A stretch of 64,000 nt of DNA. It comes from Anoplolepis gracilipes. Its lineage: Eukaryota > Arthropoda > Insecta > Hymenoptera > Formicidae. The notes beneath the pieces were generated by a model, which was not told where the DNA came from, did no database searches, and was given only the letters and a program-made list of their open reading frames with translations. Shown here piece by piece: positions 40,165 through 53,600 of the stretch (position 1 is the stretch's first letter; every line of letters starts with the position of its first letter). The position numbers were made by a program, and so were the translations under genes. Location: contig NC_132978.1 of assembly GCF_047496725.1 (NCBI RefSeq), forward strand, positions 10,196,501-10,260,500, in the 5' to 3' direction.

Positions 40165-40906
40165 ATAACAAAAAATTAAATTGGCGAAAGGCTGTAGAGA
40201 GCAAGGAAGTGAGTCAACTCAGAACAAAGCATAATGTAGTGTTACAAAAATATACATATAATTCAACGAACCAAGATATAAAAATGACAAAAACAAATAA
40301 AAAGTTTTAGATACGGTAAATAAAGCAAAACTAAAAATGAATAAGCGAACGTTTTGGGCTCCTGTTTTGAGCCTTCTTCTTTGACATTGTAAGTACATTA
40401 CCAATCATCTGTACGGTTTAGTGACTTGTATCATGTTAAAATGAAATTGAATATTTCTAGGATTCAACTGGTACTGTAATCAAGTAACTAAGCTTTTTTA
40501 AACTACATGAATTAATTCTTCTCGACCTACCAACCGTGGAGTTTTATTTAAAGGACACTCGTGAATTATTTTTGTATGCGTTGTTTGTAACTGCGTTTCG
40601 CCGACGTTTACTCATGATTTTTTAATAATTCTGTAATTTTATCTTTATATTTTTATTATTTTTTTTTAATTCTACACATTTATACTTCGCGCTGAAGAAG
40701 GCTCAAAACAGAAGCCCGGCGAAAGTTCGCTTATTCATTTTTGATTTTGCTTTATTTACCGTATTTAAAACTTTTTATTTATTTTTGTCATTCTTATATC
40801 TTGGTTCGTTGAATTATATATTTTTGTAACACTATATTATGCTTTGTTCTGAGTTGACTCACTTCCTTGTTCTCTACAGCCTTCCGCCAATTTAATTTTT
40901 TGTTAT
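40165..40906. mobile_element. Foldback element with about 215-nt inverted arms
   Basis: 40165-40380 and 40694-40906 are close reverse complements, about 313 nt apart. The arms share gtgagtcaactcagaacaaa and taaataaagcaaaa. The inner arm end reads ctgaagaaggctcaaaacag followed by agcccggcgaaag, matching the order CTGANGA, stem, GAAA seen in hammerhead ribozymes at Penelope-like element ends (inference). No reverse transcriptase frame is present, so it is non-autonomous or a remnant. Confidence 0.65.
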
Positions 40907-42381
40907 TTAAATGAGAGCTCTTTTTATGTTTTTTTTATTTTATATTACCTAAGTTTATATTAATTTTATACTTATTTATTTATTTTTATATATTAGCATT
41001 ATGTATTGTTATACTTCACTTATAATCGTATATTTAAGAATTATTTTCTGAATATTTATTTATTTTTATTATTTTTCTGAATATTTTTTTATTACTCTGT
41101 CTGAGATTATTGAACATGTATGGTCTGTAGATTTGAAGAACTATTATTTTTTTAAACACACGATGTAGATAACATATAAGCATTCATGATCCATGCTATT
41201 TCACATGTAATTAGTTACATAATGCCGATTTTTGAGTTTTAGATAAGATATAAATTATTATCGTACTATTTACATATTACATTAATGTGTGATTGACATC
41301 GCACAGAAGATTAAGTTATCTATCATGATTGAGTTACACTCAAAGACTTCTAATTAACGCGTATTTTATATGTGCATTACTTTTTTTCTACTTTGTTTGA
41401 CATAAGTTTGACTTAAAAAAAATAAGACTAGTAAAAGTAAAACGAATACATTGTACGATACATAGATATAAGATATTTGCATATATGCTCAAGATATTAT
41501 ATTATGTTCCCGCTATAATGACGTAGAGATTCACATCAATGATAATAAAGAAAATAATGGAGACGAGAAAAGAAAAATGTGATGAAATAAGGCAATCGCA
41601 GAGATTCGGACATGGCCCTATAGTATAATCACTGTTCTAGAAATAAGGATGATTTTTGCAAGAATGCTGATTACCTCTTTAAACGTCAAGATAAACCATT
41701 ATCGATGCGCAATGGACAATGCAATTCTGCTAACTTACTGATAAATTATACTTATTATGTATGTATTTATTGAGCAAGCAGACATCTTACTTTTTACTAA
41801 AGATAAAATGCCAATAAAACTTCATAGTTTTACACAATATACCATAGCACGTGAGTATTGCATCGATCGACAATAAATTATTGCCACTTCAAAGAGAATT
41901 ATCATCCGCGAGGGAATAATGAGAAGATTAAATACTCATAATGATAATTGTGATCGCAACGTGACCAAACTCGCCTATACGCCGAATGACGGTTATTATA
42001 TCTTTTCATAAAAAGAAATAAAGAGAACACAATACTTGCTCATACTGATACATTTTTAATGTTTGATAAACAATGCAGTATTGTAAGCGATTGATTGTTG
42101 AAAAAAATTTAAAGATATAGTGTATTTATGCGTTATCGCAACTACAAAGTGAAGCGGCAAGATTTTTATTGATAAGAGAAGTAATTACCGCGGAAGTTGA
42201 AACGCATAATTTGTGCGAAATTGTAAGTCATAGTAATAATTTTATAGATTTTGTATTATGGTCTTGTATTATTATTATTATAATATGTTTTTTGTATCTC
42301 CTTTTTCATGGAATACGTCAATAATTTTTTTTATTTTGAATTATTTTATACTTTTAATTTGTTTCTTTAATAATATTATTA

Positions 42382-43056
42382 TGCACTCCTAAAAAATACG
42401 CGTACTTCCTCCGTTTTTTTGGCAACCTTAAGTTGACAGCAATCGGGAGTAAAAACAATCGAAAGAATGATTTTTAGATTATGCGCAGTCATTTTAACTT
42501 GTATTGTCGATGTACTGAAATTTTGAAGCTTGGAATTCAAAGTGCAAAACAGCATGCAAACAGAAATCATGTCTCAAATTTAGCCGTACTACTTGAAAGT
42601 TGTTACTTCAAAATGCTTTTGTTTCACTCTTGTACGATGATCTGTTCGTCTAATATGGCCTATTAAAGTTTAAAAAGAATTTTTTTGTTTAAAGTGGAAT
42701 AACTTGGCAAAAAAAAAATCGTACGAAGAAAAATAAAAAACGAAATTAAAGCTAAAGGAATGATAACCTTTCTCTTGAAATTTGTTTGATAGACCAGAAA
42801 AAAATCACTTCATTCGATGCGATGCGTTAAAGTTGAGATTTCCATTTCCTTATTTGCCTTATTCCGCTTCGAAGTCACATAATTTCAAAATTAATAAATA
42901 TATCGTCATTAGGCTAAACGCACCTCAAAGTGGACATTTTAAACTTTAATTTGCTTTTTTGTTCGTTTCAGTAGAATAATTTTTCGCAAAGTTACAGCAC
43001 TTCAAAGTTTGACAATGTTTTTCGTCAAAAAATTGTTAATTTTTTTGAGGAGTGTA
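42382..43056. mobile_element. Candidate non-autonomous Tc1/mariner-like element
   Basis: The left end TGCACTCCTAAAAAAT and the right end, whose reverse complement is TACACTCCTCAAAAAAAT, form imperfect terminal inverted repeats. TA dinucleotides flank both sides, as in the TA target duplications of the IS630/Tc1/mariner superfamily. The 675-bp interior has no transposase frame. Family identification is inference from the ends. Confidence 0.5.
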
Positions 43057-46000
43057 TAAGATTTTAATATAGGATTTCCATAATATTTCAAATTTTGTAA
43101 AACATTATCCGCTTAATAAATAATAAATAACAAAACTTCTTTAATTATATGCTACAAAAACAATTAAGAATGTTGAGTATAATTAGGTTATCTAATTTAT
43201 TTATATTCGAGTTTTTTTGTCGTTAGTTAGAGACTTTTCATTTAATATTCTCTTACAATTCTTTATTTTCAGAGTCTCTCGTAGTCAGCATTTTTTTATT
43301 TCATGAGAATATGTACATAAAAATATATATGTATATAAATTAGATTTCAAATGTGATGCAAAAAAGGATGATATTTCTGTAAATATATTTTAATTGTCAT
43401 CTCTTAAAGCGCTATACGTCTCAAAGATCATATGTAAGTAATATTTTTAGTATTTGAAAAGTGTTCGCATATTTATTTTATGACTATAAGTTGTTGTAAA
43501 TTGCATTCTAAAAATTAAAAACGTAGTAAAATGTTTCTTTGATAAGTTTAAACTGCATAGTACTTGCAAGAGTTTTCGTAAAATATATTTCTAATAAACT
43601 GTATAAAATGCGCGCTGGCCAGACTATTTCGATAAGTATAATAAACGATATTACACTTCAATAAAAGATATCCACTCTGCTCTTTATGATCTGACTCTTT
43701 CCAAGATATCTACAATCTTATTCCATACTTTCACGTCCTCAATTTTTCTGTGCAAACCGATGACATATAAAGACCCGATCTTCATTTACTTCATCAGAAG
43801 TCGATAAATATTGATATTTGCGTGAACCGATTTACGCTGTGGCTGCAATAACATAATTATCGCAAAAGTGGTTCCGAAATAGTTTTCTGAAAGTTCAACA
43901 AACATTATAAAAAACTGACCATTCGGAAGATGTTTTTTGCGAATTGTCATTAAATTATTATTGTAGAATATGTTAAATTCGATATTATAAGAATCACAAT
44001 TTATTGTGAAAATTTAATATCTTATGGTGTTTTGGAAAAATTTTAAATTTTATATCGATTCAAAAGATGTTTGATTATTGATAGAAATATATAATAATCA
44101 TAACGAGATTTAACAAACTATCAAAGTGACATTTTAGTTATCCGAAAAAGATTTTAATCGCTATCTTTAAATAAATTGGCCAATAATGAATTGAAAGTGT
44201 TCGCCGATTTTTATCTATCTCATAGCTGATTTCTTTAAATTTATAGAGATACTATCGAGAAAAATTTATTACTCCGAAATTTATGAATCAGTTCAATTTC
44301 ATTGCCTCACTTTACGTTATGAATGAGATACAACAGGAGATTGAGTATAGTAAAAATAAAAAGATATAAATAAAATATATAATCTCCATGTAATATAATA
44401 GCATCGCTATTTTTTATATGTCGTTTAATTAATATATCAAAAAAATATATAAAATTATTGAAAATCAAATACAAAACGTCAATGTCATTTTTTTAAAAAT
44501 GTGTCTTTATAGGATTGATTTATTCAGTTGCACTGAACTAATTTGGCAATATGTTTTTCATACACATTTCGTCACTAATAAAGGGGGGAAAAGTTGAATT
44601 ATATATATCGGGATCAAAGTTCGAAGAGACTTATCTAACGACTTTGCGTGCACTGCATTTATTTACTAACAATACTTGCGATTCATGATAACAACACGTG
44701 TCAAAAATTTATACAAGATCGCTGTAGAAATAACCACAGACAGGTTATTAAACCGTATTCTTCTCACGCTTTTGTCATTTTCTTTTATACTTTTATTCCT
44801 CAGTTAGAACGAGATTGAAAATTTTTCTAAAGACACAGATTAAACAGAAAAAGTCTAATATACTAATGTGTGATATGATTAATGTTTGCATGTTCTGTGA
44901 TAGGTGGATAATTAAGATAATTATAATAATTTAAAGTTTAAAAAAAGAGAAATGTGTTAAATAATCTTTTTAATTAAATTTAATAACTGATAATTATATA
45001 AATGTATATGTGTGTACTTATAAAATTATATATATAATTTTATACGTTAGTTTTAAAGTTATATTTCTGGCAATCTTGCTATCTTATGCACATGAAATAG
45101 TCTCTGCATCTGCAGGATTATCAAGTGTGCGAAAGAAATGTCATTTATATAAAAGACCTCCAAATCACACGACTTGCTGATTAACTTTTAAATTCCTCAC
45201 GTAATGAACTGGATGGATTCCATCATGTTCGGTGATGTAAAAAAAAGAAGATACGCCGAAAAGGAACCAGATGATGGCCTTACTATTAAAAATATTCGTA
45301 ACTATCTTGAGTCTTTTGAAACAACTTTTCTACTATCTTACGTTCTGACATTCCGATTAAATTTCATAGTTTTAAAAAACACCTGCTCACGGTATTCAAA
45401 TTTACGAAACATTTTTTTGGACTGTATCTTGTGAAAAAATCCACGCTAGAAATAATTTCTTTATTTTATAGTATATATGTATATATCTTTGCAATATGTG
45501 TTTATGCAACTGATTATGAGTAGTTCCGTATTGCAAAGTTTAATTAATAGATGAAAGTAGTTTCCTAACGTAATAAATGCATGTAAAAAGCAACAGTGTT
45601 CAATAAAATAAGTAGAGAGAAATTGATAAATATATGATAAATATATGACTATATATTATAATATATATAGTCTATAGGCTATATATTATAATATATATTT
45701 AAATTAAAAGTAATACATATAATATATATAATAAAATTTTAAAAAGAGAAGTCTTTTAAAAATATTAGAAAATATAAAAAAACTTTAATTTAGATTCGCT
45801 TCAAAATAAATTCAGCATCAGATTCACGAGATCTTGAAGAAGTTACAATGCTATGCCGTGGTGTTGGTATAAAAATACTTTGAATCTAAAAATAACTATA
45901 GAGAGCAGATCATGATCTCCCACAACAATGCGCAGACACACAGATATATTATATATCCTTTCATTTATGATTTTATCGATAAATTCTGGCGGTTATTTAA

Positions 46001-46649
46001 TTATTTCTTCCATGATTTTTAACATTAATTGCTCTTGGCATACTATCGATTTTAATATTTGGTTAAATATTTAAAAGAAGCTTTCGATTTTTTCGGATGT
46101 TTCTTAAGGAGACTAAAAGTGTAAAATTTTTCCTTTCTTAAGAATAGCTATTTAAATATTTCTAAATATTAGAGGAGGAAAATATACATATATATCTTCT
46201 TACACATAAATACTTTATCATTTTTTACAAATATTTCGGATAATGATTGCCGCGTTTTTAATACACTATTAATGAATATTAATGTACGCTGTATCATAAA
46301 CAGCTGCGCGCAAACATTCGCGTTTACCATAATGAATCGAATATCATATAAGTAATGATACTTGTAAATTTTCATTAATTTTTTATAATTGTGGTTCACT
46401 GGGGTTTATCGATAGTAAAATATTCAACGCACGTGTAAATGTGCATTGTGTACGCATGCGTGGCTAAGTCTGCGCGGGAAACACTCGCAGAAGAAATTCC
46501 ACATGGCTATGATATCAGATCCGTCATTCTTTTTACTTCTTCCATATTCGCACTCACTTTCTAAAATATTTCCAGCTGATTTTCATGCTCTTTGTCTCTT
46601 TGTTTTAAGAAAATAAAGTACATTTAACATAAAGACGGAGACGTATTAC

Positions 46650-46880
46650 CTATTTATCTTTCCGAAATCACTGTCACCGACCGCCAAGTCCCGATGTGCC
46701 GAAAGAAAAGAGAGCCGAAGAAACGAGATACACTACTCGCCCGCGCGTACGTGTGCGTAGACGCGTGCAAACGCGTGTACTAAAGTGTCGCGCGCTCCGA
46801 TTCCGAACGGCGCGACTTTACGTCGGTGATAACGACGGGATGTCAGATTGGCCCATTTTGGAGTGGAAGTGTTGCGAGTG
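46650..46880 (-). promoter_or_regulatory. Possible alternative promoter/5' UTR exon of MCT-1
   Basis: CpG-dense block (46680-46880, many cgcg) inside the first MCT-1 intron. On the minus strand it ends at a plausible donor ATAG|GTAATA at 46650. A plus-strand frame at 46696-47010 is Arg-rich from CpG content and is probably not a protein. Confidence 0.25.
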
Positions 46881-49800
46881 TCACGATGATTCCCGTCGGG
46901 CACGAGATATACAAAAGAGATTTCTATTTTCTTCCTTCCTTTTTTTTCTTCATTTCATGACGTTTCTTCGGGAAAACTGTTTTTGCCCGATAAGCATTGA
47001 AGTTAATTAAAGATTATAATCTTTGAAGAGAATCTTGATAAATAATTGTTTCTCGATTTAAAAAGTCAATCAAGAGTTTGTGCAAGCGCGAATAATGTAG
47101 GTTAATCATTATTTTGTGATCTTTTTTTTTATTTTTAATTAAAATGAATTATTTAACTGATTGATATATCATTGATATCGTTATGGTTCACGACATGTGA
47201 ATTAATTCGATATTAAAAAAAAAGATACTAGATTACTAATAATATTGTTTTTATTAGCGTGCAAACATATATTTAGATAAAATATCATAAACTCTGAAAC
47301 TGATGCTCTATTTCAAAATCATAGTTGATAATTATAAATCGATCGCATATTATATCTCCTATACGATAAGATTTTAAATGCTCATATTAAAACGAAGCAC
47401 TGAATATTTAATTTGCACGTCTCGTTGTGACGGTTCGGAATGACGCAATGATCGTAGAAAGTTTCGGTGCTGAAAATTCAGGGTCGACCGTTTGTGAATG
47501 AATCGTTATTTATATATTGCGAATTTAACGACTGATTGCCCTAAATTTCTGCAGTCATTTTATATATCGATATATTCTCAGGATGAGATCATACGAAAAT
47601 TAAACGTGATCATTAACAGCATTATGAGGATTTCATAAACAGATATAAAAATATAATTGAAACATAAAGATGAGTTTGTTAATGTAATTTTTATTTTTTA
47701 TGGATATTATATAGAATATATGCCGGATGGAAATATTTATCATAAGAATCTGCCATACCTGCCGTACGGTGTGATTGAAATAGGTCACCAAATTTCAAGT
47801 GACTGCATCTATTTATTATACGCATTACTGATATCGTTTGCTGATTACGCGAATACATTATGTAAATTTTAATTAAATTTGATGATTTGTATTTCACAGC
47901 AAAGCGCAACAACATTTGTTTGCTACTAGCAATAAGTTTCCGTTAAGGATAAAGAAAATATAATGTGAATAAAAAATTATTTATTAGAAAAAATAATGTA
48001 CCAAAGTATATAATTTAATTTTTACATTTTAAATAAATAATTATATAAGTAAATAAATAAATAAATATATATATATATATTATATATAATACAAACATAA
48101 ATGAAACTAAGAGTAACATTAATAATGTTATGTAATGTAACAATGACTAATGTAACTTTTATCGTTATCTAAAACAAATTTTGTTATAAAATAACAACAA
48201 TTTAAACGCTATTAATATTTGTTTGTTTTATTTTTTAATTCTATTCTCGATTTTATAATATTTAGAAGACCTGTAGTCAGTTTGTAGCTTTAATGTCAAG
48301 ATTCAAGTTTATACGTTTTATATTTCAGATTTACATTATGTAGTAGCATGCGTAAATATGTACATAGGTATTTATACATGTGCGAATTTATTATAGATTG
48401 CAAATATGTCTCTCGACGTCGATCAGATACACACTATGCATAACTAAATAAAACCTAATGTACCGAGCCAACTTAAGCAATATACGTGTACATTATATAT
48501 ATTTTGATTATGCAAATTTAACTTTAACTGTGCGTGCTCATTGTGCGTACATCGAGCTGCAGGCGCTTTTAGAAATCGCATTGCGATCAAATAATCGTAT
48601 TGCATGATTGAGTCGTTCATTTGTCATAATAGATAGTCTTACTGTGTCGAACAAATGTGACAAACATGATGAATAATTTCCGATCATTCTTATCTCCTTG
48701 TAACCTACAAGGCGATAGAAACCGAACAAGTATTGTGCAACTACATAAAATTAGTAACATATAAAATAAAATATTCAATTTCCGAACGTATATATCTTTT
48801 TTCAAATGTACATAAAATTTTAGAAACTGATTTTTGTGTGAAGAATTTTTATACTATTGGATAAAAAATGTCGAGGAAGATATCAAGTTAAAATTATATA
48901 GATTAAAGCTTCAAGAGTAGATCGGATGCACATAGTATAGCAGGCGCCGCGTCGTACATTAATTATACAATGGCGCAAGTGCCGTCGATCAACGATAAGG
49001 ATTTCGTAGGCGACTGTCCGATAACCCGTTTCACAGAGCAGGAGATTGTACGAACGCGCAACTCGTTTTTGAAGTTTTCAAGCGTGTTAATAGCAATGAC
49101 ATTTGGCGCGACATGTGACGTAACGACGCGATTATAGATTGATAAGTGAGCGACGACGGTGAAAAGTTTGCCGATGAACTCAATCCTTCATCTTGAACGG
49201 ATCGAGATCCATGATAGAGATCTATAGATCTTCATTATTCACTCGCGTCGTGCTCATTGGCAAATAATTACTCAGTTGCAAGTCGCGAGGACAACTAACA
49301 GACCATATGCGAAAAAGCTGTTATGGGGCGATTCAAACACACTTATTGCGTGTGACACGAGATCGTGCTACGCAAAAGTACGCACCGTTGTCAATTCGGA
49401 GTGTCATGTGATCGTCATTTTCTATAATCAATTAATTAATCATGACTTTGATCAATGCCGGTTCGCAAAATGCTTATTTTTTTTTCTCTTTTAGAAAACA
49501 AATTTTCTAAATATTGTTTATGATTTTGCATTCTATGAAAGTAGAAGAGAAAAATGCGGAAAAATTGAACATTTATTTTTTTACTATACTAACTAATTAA
49601 TTATAAATAACACATGAAAAGTGTTTTTAGAAATTAAGGAAATATATTATTATTTTAGACCAATTAAAAATAATACATACACACTCGAATAACAAAAATT
49701 ATTTTTATTTGTAAAATGTGGTTTATTTAGTTTGTAAAAAACTATAGATTTCTTTTTGTTAAAGAATTGAAATATTTTCTATTATTCAAGAATTTATATC

Positions 49801-49999
49801 AATTTGTTATTGTATTTTATTTTTGTTATAAAAGTCTTATTTTTTAATAGAAAATATAGTGCATGTATCTTTTCTGAAATTTCATAAAATATACCGTAAC
49901 AGTTTCTAGATTATTGGAAAACGTAAATGAATTAATTGCATGTAAATTACATATTATTTTATCGCGGTGATATATTTTATTGCAATTTACTGCACTTAC

Positions 50000-50650
50000 C
50001 GTTTTATTCTGTCAGATGATCGCGAATTTGTGCGGTGATTTTCCTTCTACCACATAGGCAGACAAAGCAAGACGCGTCTTTTTTCTTGGAGGCGCTTCCA
50101 CGGTTTTTTTAGCAACAGCTCTTTGTTTGTCTTTCTCTCGGACGATCCGCGGTACGTCAGTGGTCCACATGCGCGAGTGATTCAATGTATTATCGTCATG
50201 TTAAAACGAATCGACGCGCGAACAAAATAAATCCTTATCGCTCTCATTTGCGCGACAAAGGCCAATACTTATGTGAATTCGCTGTTATTTCTTTTTTTTC
50301 ACTTTTTTCACCCAACACTAATTACTATACACCTTCGTAAAAAAAAAAAAAAAAAAAAAATGTACGCGCGTGTACGGTGATATGATCACACGTTTCTGTT
50401 CGTACGCCAAGAGTTGACGATAAAGAAGGTGGACAACTCGCACGGTATAACTTGTAGTCGCTCAGAATTCTCGTTGGTTTGCAAGCCGACGATTCGCGAC
50501 TTGCGAAAGCATTTTTCTATACCTTCCGCGCGCAATTTCCTCGACAACTTCGAGCTCCCTCCTGCATTATCCGCTTGAACGAAAGTACAAGTTTTACTTG
50601 CGGGACTTGGTCATGCAGACTTGGCTTGAACCCGCTCTTCTCCCTCTCTT
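50000..50650 (-). promoter_or_regulatory. Probable promoter and 5' UTR exon of MCT-1
   Basis: A CpG-rich block that ends on the minus strand in AACG|GTAAGTGC, a near-perfect donor with GT at 49999-49998. The next downstream acceptor that leads into a coding exon is at 38036, so this is the best leader exon for MCT-1. The exact transcription start is not visible. It contains an A22 run at 50339-50360. Confidence 0.5.
50339..50360. repeat. Poly-A tract
   Basis: Twenty-two consecutive A on the plus strand within the putative MCT-1 promoter region. Confidence 0.85.
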
Positions 50651-53600
50651 GAGAACGTATAAGAAAAGAGACAAAAAATGAGAGAATCAAGTATTTTCGA
50701 ATTGCACCTCATTCCCGATCGAGCACATGTATGTTACATACATATGTAATACGGCGATTGTATAGTTAAAATACTTCCTGATAGTGGGCATTCTTGTTAG
50801 TTTTGTTATATAATATTATATATATATGTATGTATATAATATTATATTAATATATATAATATTAATTTGTTATATAATAAATATATTTCGTTCTGATTTT
50901 CTCGAAATAGTGCGCGAAGCGGATTGATAACTAGTGTCACGTGTTAGATGGCATTCTATTTATATGGATAATTGGAACTGCATTATTAATTAATTCGTAA
51001 TCATGATACAAAGATTCATTTTCCCCTTTTCTAAACAGCTGAAGAATGCGCAAAGAATAAAATATATATATATATAAATACTTTTTCTCTCTTTTTCCAA
51101 TGTACGCCAAAGAGGATTATTATATAATATAGTATATTTATTAACGTAAGTAACGTATTATTGATGTAAGAAATTTATCAGACTATTTTTTAACTAACAC
51201 AATAAGAAGTATATAATTTATAACTGCGTATAATCTATATATTTTAACAAAGCTTATTACGTTGCGACAATTAATAAAGATTTATGGTTATCTATTCACG
51301 AACCGTATAATTCATCGTAAATGTATGCTATCAGATACGAGTCTCAAAAGAATTAATTAACTTCAATATACACACAGTAAGAACAATTCTCGCTTCTAAT
51401 ATCATAATTTTCAAAGGTATTATGCAATAATAAGCCTAAGAAAGAGCCCATTTGATAATTTATCAGAACGAAACACGTGCTGTATTGCAGCAATATAACG
51501 CCATGTAATTTGATACAATAATTTATTGCTGATAATTTACCTCCAATCTACGCTATTTACATGCAATGAAATAATTTCCATATTTACATGCTACCTATGT
51601 ACAGAATCACGATTCGAAAAAGTCGATGTGTTGCTAAATTTTTAACTTAAATAATGCTAAATATGTGTGAGGTATACATGCAAGAAATAAACACAAGATT
51701 TTCAATAATAAAAAGTCATAATTCCTCTTCTCAATTTTCGATAAACGTTACCTAATACATTTGTCCTTCTTTGTACCATATCATATATTTAACATACGCA
51801 CGGAGTAGGGCGTACGTGTTCCTTTTTTTTTTTACGCTCAGTACACGGAGAGAATAGTGTGGCAGTAAGCGGCAATCTATATCGGATTACGAGAGCGTGG
51901 ACCGGCGTGTCGTGAGCAGACGGATCTTCGACAAATAATTCGCTTGATTGCATATTATTAGCGATTTTGTGTACGCGCGTTAACACAACGTTCGTGTTAT
52001 TATCTATACTAACATATTTAGAAGCCATTACACGATATTATGTTCGCGCTAAACGTTCTACCTACTGACAATGCTACACGTTCACCTGATTCTAGAACCT
52101 CACACTAAAGTTCAGTATTGTGGATCTCTACCTTTAAAAAATGTATTCAAGAAAACCTAATCCTATAAAGAATAGATGTTGTAGCGTCTCTATCATAAAA
52201 TTCATAAACATTTATCTTTTGATTAAAGTTTTGAAAATATTTTTTGCTAAAAAGATGTTTTTAGTCTACTGAAAAAATTTTTCTCTCTTCTTTAGGTATT
52301 AGTTTTTTTTTCTTAAAATTAATTTTAGATAAAATTCAAAGAAAAAAGCAAGTAATTAAGCTTGTAGAATCTGTTGGACCAGTGTGATGTTCGAGTGTTA
52401 GCTTTTGAGATGTGGTGCTCGATAGTTAACGCAACTACAGTACATCTAAACTATAACTCGTACATATCTCGATTTCTTAACTGAATCAAGTGTATTTAAA
52501 AAAAAATTTTACTCCAAAAATGTCAAAAACTTGTTTCTAGTGTATGTAGTGTTTTGTATATAGACATACATTCGTGTATAAAAAAGATGTTTCAGCCATT
52601 GGCGTAGTAGTAATTAAAATACCTCTATACATTAGTTTTTTTAACGCTTTCAAGAATATTTATATCTTTAAAAAATAAAAATTTTTTGGAGTAGTATTTT
52701 TTTTTAAATGAATTCATTTTATATTCAATAATATATATATATATAAAATTATATATATATGTATATTATTTTATATATGTGTATATAACAAATTAATAAT
52801 AATTTTAAATATTATATATAATATTGTTATATACATATATATGTATGTAGGTGTGTGAATATTAATATTTAATATTATTACACTTAATAATATATAATAA
52901 TAAATATATCTCGATATTTCTTTTCAATAATAATATATATTCTGCTCGTTGCGCGCGTCGCCACAATATCTCTCTACGTTGTGAGTGTACACGCACATTG
53001 CGCGCACGTTGCACACATACCACTGTACATCTAACGCACATAAGGTGTTCGTTCCGCCTCGTACGTCCCGCACGTACATACATATTGAACATAAACGTGC
53101 GAATTGTCACGCGACACGAGTGCATGTGCGCATCGATATATAATTTAATAATATAATGTAACTCTTTGCAGGGGATTTTCGTCGTGATGCGCACGTGCAC
53201 GCGTGTGTACACGCATCTTTTTGGATGCACATTTGTATTCTATAATCGCGTTTGATTGTAATCACAAAACATAATTTCTTCTCCCCATTTTTTCTAACTC
53301 CGCACAATATGATCGTAAAACGGGAACGTAAGTAACGTGCGTTTTCATAATTGTACTACGGTAATATTTTAATTGTGTGTGTGTGTGTGTGTGTGTAATA
53401 AAGTGTGTGTATGTGATAAAGTGTGGTAATAGCGATAGCAGCAGCGGTGGCGAATAGCGTAATAGCACTGTTGGTTCTTATAGCAAAATTCTTCTTTTCT
53501 TTACCTTTTTTCTTTACCCGAAATCGCGCGTGTGACGATAAACACACATTTAATTATTACGAAATCATATATACATTGTAAATACATGTGTATTCTTGTC

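Larger units (their letters stand above)
38036..49999 (-). other. MCT-1 first intron, about 12 kb, holding repeats but no supported gene
   Basis: Bounded by the acceptor before exon 1 (38036) and the strong donor at 49999. Contains the 40.2-kb and 42.4-kb inverted-repeat elements and CpG-rich patches at 46.65-46.9 and 48.95-49.4 kb. Other open frames (for example 38902-39168, 45204-45434, 47657-47872) have no splice support. Confidence 0.5.
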
